The notes beneath the pieces were generated by a model that was given only the letters and a program-made list of their open reading frames with translations, did no database searches and was not told the origin of the DNA. Positions 33,352 to 39,299 of a DNA stretch of 39,299 bases are shown piece after piece. How positions within the stretch are numbered: the first letter of the stretch is position 1; each line of letters opens with the position of its first letter. The translations under genes and the position numbers were made by a program. The DNA lies in the NCBI GenBank assembly GCA_031411055.1, contig JANOAI010000203.1, forward strand, positions 1 through 39,299, given 5' to 3'. Source of the stretch: JAIYDQ01 sp031411055 (GTDB taxonomy: Bacteria > Planctomycetota > Planctomycetia > Pirellulales > Pirellulaceae).

Positions 33352-33957
33352 CTAGGCAGTTTTCGGTCGGCAACATTTTCTACCGATTAACAAACCAAGA
33401 AAGAGGCCGATTACGCCTCCAATACTTGCGAGGGTGATCAGCCACGATTTTGCGGCGTTGAGAATAGGATTTTCGAAGAGATTGCTTGACACATGAAAAC
33501 TGGCGATTTGCCAACGACCATCGATCTTCACAACGGAGGCGGTCCATTTGCTATTCAAATCGAAGGAAGTACCGCTCGATAAAGTGAACTTGTCAAGGAT
33601 ATCGCCACAGGCGATGGCTGTTGATTCACCGTGAAGGACGGACATGCCATCCACGGTTAGCGTGCTCTTAACATCTTTTACTACCGGTTGTTTTCCGCTC
33701 AGCATCTCATCGATGAAGTTTCTTACTTCGGCATGTCCTCTGGCGCGAGTGCTATTCTGCCAGGTTGCGACTACTTGGGGATGCACATGCTCGAACAAGG
33801 CATCAATATTGCGTGATTCATAGGCGGCAAAAACTTTGTCGCGAAGCTGCCGAAGCTCATTGTGAATCGGCGACTCTTCTTCTATCGCAATGCTCGAACT
33901 GTTGATCGCGATCAAAGCGACGACAATGGCGATGAGGGAACGACTAAGCGATACCAC
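33352..33957 (-). CDS. Membrane-anchored NTF2-like (SnoaL-type) protein
   Basis: A 201-residue exported protein. From the GTG at 33957 it begins with a signal peptide (MVSLSRSLIAIVVALIAINS). An NTF2-like cone fold follows: LRQLRDKVFAAYESRNIDALFEHVHPQVVATWQ, split around Glu and Asn, then VRNFIDEMLSG and the last strands WTASVVKIDGRWQIASFH. A C-terminal membrane helix (WLITLASIGGVIGLFLGLLI) ends in a short basic tail. The fold binds hydrophobic ligands and includes cyclases and isomerases (SnoaL, ketosteroid isomerase), but many members are non-enzymatic. The chosen start overlaps the Rieske gene end by 14 bp; an ATG at 34035 would overlap 92 bp and spoil the signal peptide. The protein probably faces the periplasm, unlike its operon partners. 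Confidence 0.65.
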   Translation of the reverse strand: MVSLSRSLIAIVVALIAINSSSIAIEEESPIHNELRQLRDKVFAAYESRNIDALFEHVHPQVVATWQNSTRARGHAEVRNFIDEMLSGKQPVVKDVKSTLTVDGMSVLHGESTAIACGDILDKFTLSSGTSFDLNSKWTASVVKIDGRWQIASFHVSSNLFENPILNAAKSWLITLASIGGVIGLFLGLLIGRKCCRPKTA

Positions 33958-34942
33958 CGTTCGACAATCGGCATAGTTGCCGTAGATAATCGACGACACG
34001 TTGGTCTTCTGAAATAAGCGTTTGAGGACGAACATGACTGCCTTTCATTCGAGGAACATCGGCTTGTAGAAATTTCCGTATCAGTATCGCACGTATGCGA
34101 GTACGTATGGGATCGAGGAATCGCTTCCCAAACCAACTGGGACTCATTCGGCAAAACACCATGGCGTGCACGCAGGTCCTATTGAGATCGCGAGGCTCCA
34201 AGAAAAGCATACCAAATGTTTCGGCACGCCGGAGTCGAGCATGCGCTAAAACGACATTTCCAGACCATTCCGTAATGCAAAGATCAACCTTGTCTCCACC
34301 AGCGAGTCGCGTCAGTTTATCAGTCCAAGCGTTTCCCTCGATCTGAAATCGATAGCTGGCTTGGTGTTTCAACAGTCCGTCTTGATGAATCGTCCCTGTG
34401 TCGAGCAATCGTCGATCGTGGGCGATTTTGAAGTGCTGGAGATCGACCGAGTTGATCGAAATCATATACCATGGGGCTTCAAGCTCCATCTTAAAGACGT
34501 GGCTGGGAGTTAGCTGGTCCGCATCTTCCTGGTCATAAAAGGGGAGATCGAAAAGGGGCTTTTTCCCATAATAAAAGTAGACTTGTCCATGTCGAACCTG
34601 GGTTGGATAGGCCGTTTGGCGAGCCAGAACTGGGATCTCCGTTCCACACGGGATCGAAACGCACTTTCCATCAATTCCGTACCGCCAATGATGAAACGGG
34701 CATTGAATCGTTTCGCCGACAACCTTACCGAGTCCAAGAACGGAATGCATGTGGCTGCAACGACCATCCATGATCGAGAATTGCCCTGATTCCGACTTGA
34801 ATCCAACCAGAGAACAGCCGAGCATCTCCTTGCTTGCAAGCCCCCGATTGAAATCTTGAATGCTTCCAAAGCGATACCAAGATTCGGGAAACAACGGCAC
34901 CGACCCTAAGTCGGGAATCTCGATCCGCTTCGTATCCGGCAT
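33944..34942 (-). CDS. Rieske [2Fe-2S] non-heme iron oxygenase
   Basis: A 332-residue terminal oxygenase. The Rieske cluster ligands are Cys62-x-His64 in DGRCSHMHSVL and Cys81-x-x-His84 in IQCPFHHWRYG. The mononuclear iron site is in NSVDLQHFKIAHD (Asp167, His170, His175 with the bridging Asp), and the C-terminal domain is shaped like that of KshA (steroid 9-hydroxylase) and the Neverland/DAF-36 cholesterol desaturases. Such enzymes hydroxylate or desaturate hydrophobic molecules and need an electron-transfer reductase, which is not in the window. ATG at 34942 (MPDTKRIEIP) is preferred over a TTG at 34975. It is the first gene of the leftward operon and diverges from the desaturase across about 50 bp. 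Confidence 0.88.
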   Translation of the reverse strand: MPDTKRIEIPDLGSVPLFPESWYRFGSIQDFNRGLASKEMLGCSLVGFKSESGQFSIMDGRCSHMHSVLGLGKVVGETIQCPFHHWRYGIDGKCVSIPCGTEIPVLARQTAYPTQVRHGQVYFYYGKKPLFDLPFYDQEDADQLTPSHVFKMELEAPWYMISINSVDLQHFKIAHDRRLLDTGTIHQDGLLKHQASYRFQIEGNAWTDKLTRLAGGDKVDLCITEWSGNVVLAHARLRRAETFGMLFLEPRDLNRTCVHAMVFCRMSPSWFGKRFLDPIRTRIRAILIRKFLQADVPRMKGSHVRPQTLISEDQRVVDYLRQLCRLSNGGIA

Positions 34943-34992
34943 TAAATCGCGTCGCTCCACCGCGTTGGGTAACAATCTGTAAAATCAAGTCT
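34943..34992. promoter_or_regulatory. Short divergent promoter region between the two lipid-type operons
   Basis: Only 50 bp separate the Rieske gene start from the desaturase start, so the two operons must share overlapping promoters and are likely co-regulated. An AT-rich GTAACAATCTGTAAAATCAAG stretch (about 34969-34990) would hold -10 elements. No Pho box or other known operator is evident. Confidence 0.5.
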
Positions 34993-35958
34993 ATGAGCGA
35001 CAAAGTATATCGTATTCCAGCCCTCCTCAATGTACTCATCCTGATATTGCAAATCGGGGCGTTTGCTTCGATCGTCTACTTTACATCTGTTTCGGATCGT
35101 TGGTGGCAGGTCATTTCATTGACGATTGCGATGGCCATTGTTGGAAACTCCATCTATTCGAGTATTCATGAGGCTGAACACGGTATGCTTCATCCTCATC
35201 GAATCGTGAACGATACTTTGGGGGTCTCGATGGCCCTGCTGTTCCCTGCACCGTACCATTTGATCCGTCAGGGACATTTGGGGCACCATCGGCGGAACCG
35301 GACAGACGAGGAAGCTTTCGACCTTTATTTTGAAGATGATCAGGCGTGGTGGCGGAAATTGATACTGTATGGAATCATCACCGGCTTCTATTGGTGGTTG
35401 GTAGTTCTATCGAACTTTGCCGTCTTAATCGCACCCTTTGCGTTCAAGCGTCGTTTCTTTGAGTTCGATCGCCCGAGTGCCGCGTTTATGGATGCATTGA
35501 ACCCTCGCTATTTCTGGCTCATCCAGCTTGAAGCGGTTGCGGCCATCGTGCTTCATACGACAATCGTCCTTTTGTTGGGCATCCCTCTTTGGAAGTATGC
35601 CATTGTCTATTTTGGATTTGGATTTGCTTGGTCGGCGATGCAGTACGTCCATCATTTTGATACGCAACGTGATGTCCAGAATGGAGCCCGAAATCTCCGA
35701 TTTATCGGCTGGATTGATTGGATTTGGATGCATCACAATTGGCATCTTATACACCATCAACGGCCAAATATTCCGTGGTTGTACTTGCCGAGTTTAGGAG
35801 GCGGTGAGCAAAGCACGCGCGATTCGCTCGTGTGGCACTACCTCCGCATGTGGCGCGGGCCAAGCTACAGCCCTTTACGTATGCCATTGAAAAATTCGTC
35901 GGATGGCGGTTCGACGCCTACTTCGCTTCACCCGAAGGACGCCGGCGATAATGCTTGA
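34993..35958 (+). CDS. Membrane fatty acid desaturase-type di-iron protein
   Basis: A 321-residue integral membrane protein with the three histidine clusters of the desaturase/hydroxylase superfamily: HEAEH (59-63), HLGHH (95-99) and HHNWHLIHH (247-255), plus an extra HH at 220-221. Four to six membrane segments surround them (for example LLNVLILILQIGAFASIVY near the start). These ligate two irons that introduce a double bond or hydroxyl into a lipid-bound chain or a related hydrophobic substrate using O2. It begins the rightward operon, and its stop overlaps the btaA start by 8 bp, so it is translated together with betaine-lipid synthesis. Carotenoid ketolase/hydroxylase members share the fold, but the context argues for acyl lipids. 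Confidence 0.88.
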   Translation: MSDKVYRIPALLNVLILILQIGAFASIVYFTSVSDRWWQVISLTIAMAIVGNSIYSSIHEAEHGMLHPHRIVNDTLGVSMALLFPAPYHLIRQGHLGHHRRNRTDEEAFDLYFEDDQAWWRKLILYGIITGFYWWLVVLSNFAVLIAPFAFKRRFFEFDRPSAAFMDALNPRYFWLIQLEAVAAIVLHTTIVLLLGIPLWKYAIVYFGFGFAWSAMQYVHHFDTQRDVQNGARNLRFIGWIDWIWMHHNWHLIHHQRPNIPWLYLPSLGGGEQSTRDSLVWHYLRMWRGPSYSPLRMPLKNSSDGGSTPTSLHPKDAGDNA

Positions 35959-37120
35959 TTGGGCTGGGCAACGATTATTTCAATACGTTCACGAGAACTA
36001 TTTGGTCTACGCAAGTTGCTGGGAGGATCCCGAAGCAGACCTTTCGGGACTGGAGCTAAATTCGGAAGATCAGCTTCTCACCATCACATCCGCTGGTTGC
36101 AATACACTGGACTATCTTCTGGAAGGCCCTCGTCGTATCGACGCGGTGGATCTCAATTATCGACAAAATGCGCTGCTGGAACTGAAGCGATCGGCAATTC
36201 AGAGCCTTGGTTGGCATGACCTCTTTCAGATTTTCGGTGACGGGCATCACCCGCGGATTCGAGAGATTTATGGCGATGCTTTGCGTCCAATACTCGACCA
36301 TCGCTTTCGAGCTTACTGGGATCGTTCGATAGGATTGTTTGATGGTCGGCTCCCTTTTTACTTTCGGACAACTTCAGGTTATCTAGCGCGGTGGTTTTCT
36401 TTTTACATCGATAGGGTACTTGGTGTACGGCCAGCCATCGATGCGTTGCTCAACGCTCAGAGTATCCCTGAGCAGATTGAAGTCTACGAGCGAGAGCTGA
36501 AAGATCGCTTTTGGGGGCCATGGCTGGGATGGGCGCTTCGAAAGGATGTGTTTCTTTCGCTTACCGGAATTCCACCGCAGCAACGTCATCAGCTATTGCG
36601 ATTCGAGCCCAACATTCAGAGTTATCTTCAGCGACAAGCCGAACGAGTCATCTATCATTTACCAATCCGCGAGAACTACTTTTGGCGAGTCTATTTAACT
36701 GGTCGATTTACGGTGGACTGCTGCCCGCGTTACCTTAACGAAGCCTCTTTGCCGATTCTTCGATCGCGGCTGGATCGTCTCGAAAGCCATACGGCTAGCA
36801 TAACTCAGTTCCTTCAAAAGACTCCGAAGTACTATTCGAGATTCGTGCTACTCGATCACATGGACTGGCTGACCGGAAAACGCTTACCCATGTTAGCCGA
36901 GGAGTGGCAGGCTATTGTCGATCGTGCGACTCCTCAGGCTCGCATTTTGTGGCGTAGCCTAGGGCTGCAAACCGATTTCATCGACAATGTGGTGGTCGAA
37001 CGTAACGGCCAACAGCGACTTGGTGAGTTGCTGGCATTTGATCACAATAAAGCTAAACAGATTCGATGCAGTGAACGGGTGACAGCCTATGGTTTTCTCG
37101 GAATAGCGGTTCTACCATGA
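35951..37120 (+). CDS. btaA: S-adenosylmethionine:diacylglycerol 3-amino-3-carboxypropyltransferase (BtaA)
   Basis: Transfers the 3-amino-3-carboxypropyl group of SAM to diacylglycerol to form diacylglycerylhomoserine, the first step to the betaine lipid DGTS. The 389-residue product is a DUF3419 protein with the signature TSAGCNTLDYLLEGP (46-60) followed by AVDLNYRQNALLELK (65-79), the modified SAM-binding site of BtaA, and an N-terminal VYASCWEDPEADL. The length matches bacterial BtaA (about 390-415). ATG 35951 is preferred; the frame extends to 35903 inside the desaturase gene. It overlaps the desaturase stop by 8 bp and the btaB start by 4 bp (ATGA). DGTS contains no phosphorus and is usually made on phosphate starvation, though no Pho box is seen here. 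Confidence 0.93.
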   Translation: MLDWAGQRLFQYVHENYLVYASCWEDPEADLSGLELNSEDQLLTITSAGCNTLDYLLEGPRRIDAVDLNYRQNALLELKRSAIQSLGWHDLFQIFGDGHHPRIREIYGDALRPILDHRFRAYWDRSIGLFDGRLPFYFRTTSGYLARWFSFYIDRVLGVRPAIDALLNAQSIPEQIEVYERELKDRFWGPWLGWALRKDVFLSLTGIPPQQRHQLLRFEPNIQSYLQRQAERVIYHLPIRENYFWRVYLTGRFTVDCCPRYLNEASLPILRSRLDRLESHTASITQFLQKTPKYYSRFVLLDHMDWLTGKRLPMLAEEWQAIVDRATPQARILWRSLGLQTDFIDNVVVERNGQQRLGELLAFDHNKAKQIRCSERVTAYGFLGIAVLP

Positions 37121-37845
37121 GTTTCTGGTCGAATTGGAAATTGCTCATTAAGTTTATTGCTAAGCCGATTCAAGGTGCGACCCATGCCGAACGATTGGAA
37201 AGCTTTTACGGCTATCAAGCCTCCGACTACGATGCATTTCGGAAGACCTTTCTTCGGGGGCGCCAGACGTTAGTCTCTGGTTTGCCTTTTAAAGCTGGAA
37301 GCCGATGGTGCGATCTCGGATGTGGAACAGGCTACCTTTTGGATTTAGTACCTGAGACTGCCCGCGAATGCGACGAGATAATCCTAGTCGATCTCTGCGA
37401 ACCACTCCTTGGTCGAACTCGGCTTAGAATTGATCACGGAAAATGGAAAAACTGCCAGGTCATTCGAAAGGATACCTCCCAATATCAACCCGATTGCCAA
37501 GTCGACATTGTGACTATTTCTTACTCGCTATCGATGACTCCGGATTGGTTCGCGACGATCGACCAAGCCAGTCAAATGTTGAAGCCGGGCGGCACGATCG
37601 GGATTGTCGATTTTTACGTCGCGAGAAAGTTCCCGTCTTCAGGCTCTAGGTATGCTCAGCCTTTTTGGACACGCCATTTTTGGCCAATTTGGTTCGACAT
37701 CGACAACGTGCATCCTTGTTCGGATCATCTACCGTATCTTTTACGAAAATTTGAGCCCAAATCGTTTGAAACCGGGAGAACAAGTGTTCCGGGGATGCCG
37801 TGGTTTCGCCCACCGTATTTTGTTTTTTTCGGCCAACGAAAATAG
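37117..37845 (+). CDS. btaB: SAM-dependent N-methyltransferase, diacylglycerylhomoserine trimethylating (BtaB)
   Basis: A 242-residue class I methyltransferase expected to methylate the amino group of diacylglycerylhomoserine three times to give DGTS. The N-terminal HAERLESFYGYQASDYDAFR segment, split around residue 32, is the usual BtaB start. Motif I is WCDLGCGTGYLLD (64-76), then ILVDLCEPLL, VTISYSLSMTPDW (motif II/IV region) and MLKPGGTIGIVDFYV (motif III). It overlaps btaA by 4 bp (ATGA), the arrangement of the characterised bacterial btaAB operon. A short C-terminal RPPYFVFFGQRK ends it. Being alone after btaA, with no other phospholipid methyltransferase in sight, makes the BtaB call firm. 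Confidence 0.9.
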   Translation: MSFWSNWKLLIKFIAKPIQGATHAERLESFYGYQASDYDAFRKTFLRGRQTLVSGLPFKAGSRWCDLGCGTGYLLDLVPETARECDEIILVDLCEPLLGRTRLRIDHGKWKNCQVIRKDTSQYQPDCQVDIVTISYSLSMTPDWFATIDQASQMLKPGGTIGIVDFYVARKFPSSGSRYAQPFWTRHFWPIWFDIDNVHPCSDHLPYLLRKFEPKSFETGRTSVPGMPWFRPPYFVFFGQRK

Positions 37846-37874
37846 ACTTGTCTTCAACCGAGTATTATTTAGCA

Positions 37875-39089
37875 ATGCAATCGATCATTATTGAAAAGCC
37901 GTATGTGTTTGTGCCGCCGAATCGGGGGACGTTTTTACCGCGTTTGATTCAGAAGCTAAGGATTGTCGATCGCTATCTGAAGAAATATGAAGGGATTGAG
38001 TCGCATGAACTCCGTGGCGTTGATCATTTTCGAGAATCTTTACGGCAAGGGCATAGCGTTTTGTTGGCGCCCAATCACTGTCGCTATGCAGACCCCATGG
38101 TCATGGCGTGGGTGGCCAAACAAGCGGACGTCCTTTTTTATGCCATGGCCAGTTGGCACTTGTTTGAACAGTCCAAATGGGTGCGATGGGCATTGCGAAC
38201 GATTGGTGCCTTTAGCATCTACCGCGAAGGGGTCGACCGCCAATCGTTAGATATGGCGGTCGATATCTTGGCGTCCGGAGAGAGACCGTTGGTCATCTTT
38301 CCAGAAGGGGCCGTTTTTCGAACGAACGACATTCTCCAACCGCTGCTGGATGGCGTCTCGTTTCTTGCAAGAACGGCGGCCAAGAAACGCGCAAAAGAAA
38401 ACCCGAATGCGAAAGTGGTCATCCATCCAGTCGCGATCAAGTATGTGTTTCACGGGAATTTGGCCAAGTCCGTCGAACCTGTGTTAGCTACCATCGAAGA
38501 TCGACTTACTTGGCGATTCTCGGAAGATCATGATTTGCTGAGACGACTGCAGCGAGCCGTTTTGGCTCTACTGGGATTGAAGGAAATGGAAGTCATCGGG
38601 CATGGCCATGACGGGACCATCGCAGAGCGTCAGCAAAAGCTGATCGATCATTTGCTCGAACCTTTGGAAACAGAATGGCTAGGGAAGAAACAAACGGGGG
38701 CCGTAGTGCCACGCATTAAGGCTTTGCGCATGAAGATCTTGCCGGAAATGACCACTGGCCAGGTCTCAGCCGTAGAACGCGAGCGTCGTTGGAAGCAGCT
38801 ATCGGATATCTATCTTTCGCAGCAGATTTCGGCCTATCCTCCCGACTACTTGATGCATCCGACGACACCGACGCGCATTCTGGAGACGGTAGAACGACTG
38901 GAAGAGGATCTTACGGATCGTTCACGTGTTCATCGACCGTTGCATGTCATCGTGGAGGTGGGTGAAGCGATTGAGGTGCCGCTGGAACGCGGGCCACGCG
39001 GTGAAGAAGATCCGGTGATGGTCACGTTGCGCGAGCGATTGCAATCGCAGCTCGATCGTCTGTCGTCCGAGAGTGGTACGTATTCGTAA
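37875..39089 (+). CDS. PlsC-type 1-acylglycerol acyltransferase with long C-terminal extension
   Basis: A 404-residue lysophosphatidic-acid-acyltransferase-type protein. The catalytic H-x4-D box is NHCRYADP (67-74), the second block is GAFSIYREG and the third VIFPEGAVFR (140-149), in the correct order and spacing. Residues about 230-404 form a charged, helical extension that I do not recognise; it has no second acyltransferase box. There is no clear N-terminal membrane helix, which is common among bacterial plsC-like proteins. It lies 29 bp after btaB, so it belongs to the same operon and may supply or remodel the diacylglycerol used by BtaA. An upstream start at 37800 lies within btaB and is not preferred. 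Confidence 0.85.
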   Translation: MQSIIIEKPYVFVPPNRGTFLPRLIQKLRIVDRYLKKYEGIESHELRGVDHFRESLRQGHSVLLAPNHCRYADPMVMAWVAKQADVLFYAMASWHLFEQSKWVRWALRTIGAFSIYREGVDRQSLDMAVDILASGERPLVIFPEGAVFRTNDILQPLLDGVSFLARTAAKKRAKENPNAKVVIHPVAIKYVFHGNLAKSVEPVLATIEDRLTWRFSEDHDLLRRLQRAVLALLGLKEMEVIGHGHDGTIAERQQKLIDHLLEPLETEWLGKKQTGAVVPRIKALRMKILPEMTTGQVSAVERERRWKQLSDIYLSQQISAYPPDYLMHPTTPTRILETVERLEEDLTDRSRVHRPLHVIVEVGEAIEVPLERGPRGEEDPVMVTLRERLQSQLDRLSSESGTYS

Positions 39090-39299
39090 CGCGTGGCCAG
39101 AGCGGAGTTCGGGCAAGTAGCCGGAGTTTTTGCGACACGGGAAGAAGATGCGCTCAAAAACGCAGTTGCTTTGCTTCGTATCCCGATGGCTTCGCCACCG
39201 GCATAGGGTGGAATGGCGTGGACTTAAGGAAAAAACTTTGTAGCGGAACGGCGCAAGCCGTCCGGTTCCTCAACATTTTCTCGCAAAACACCGGACGGC
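39090..39299. repeat. Intergenic palindromic repeats at the window end
   Basis: No gene is supported in the last 210 bp. GGCTTCGCCACCGG at 39188-39201 resembles the CCGGTGGC hairpin at 6656-6675. GCCGTCCGGT (39257-39266) and ACCGGACGGC (39290-39299) form a perfect 10-bp inverted repeat with a 23-bp spacer that ends exactly at the window edge. Confidence 0.6.

Overview
The window looks like a chromosomal segment of a planctomycete, most likely a Pirellulaceae relative (Rhodopirellula/Blastopirellula type). This is inferred from moderate GC, the CobA-HemD fusion, paired Uma2 genes, B12-dependent radical SAM genes, a secreted Cys-rich protein, and many palindromic intergenic repeats. No database search was possible, so the taxonomic call is an inference. 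No rRNA, tRNA, CRISPR array, prophage or insertion sequence was recognised.

Layout. 1-318: a 21-bp tandem repeat inside a duplicated block. 320-3803: a leftward run of cobA-hemD, a small membrane protein and an aminotransferase. 3877-4146: rpsT. 4172-6342: asd and an aldo/keto reductase. 6756-9433: purF and an App1-type phosphatase. 9651-14494, rightward: proB, then a 2-keto-3-deoxy-pentonate dehydratase with its partner 2,5-dioxovalerate dehydrogenase, then a nitrilase-family amidase. 14865-16040: a secreted protein of unknown function whose reading frame is interrupted by an in-frame TGA. 16155-17756: ribulokinase. 17864-20840: the P-II sensor glnB with its modifier glnD. 21133-22275: a strong hairpin, a secreted Cys-rich protein and a possible small RNA. 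22384-24415: a Xer recombinase and galE. 24585-25886: two Uma2 genes.

25938-39089 is the part that stands out. Two divergent operons share a gap of about 50 bp. The leftward one holds eight tightly coupled genes: Rieske oxygenase, membrane-anchored NTF2-like protein, alpha/beta-hydrolase-like protein, two B12-binding radical SAM enzymes, two GNAT-like proteins and a GH3-type acyl-amide synthetase. The rightward one holds four: fatty acid desaturase, BtaA, BtaB and a PlsC-type acyltransferase. BtaA and BtaB together make the phosphorus-free betaine lipid DGTS from diacylglycerol and SAM. The other genes are oxygenases, radical enzymes, acyltransferases and a carboxylate-amine ligase. I infer that the whole cluster builds or tailors an unusual membrane lipid or lipid conjugate. 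The betaine-lipid step is well supported by family recognition; the product of the complete cluster is unknown.

The rest is mostly housekeeping: heme/siroheme, lysine/threonine/methionine precursor, purine, proline, nitrogen signalling, sugar-acid and pentose catabolism.
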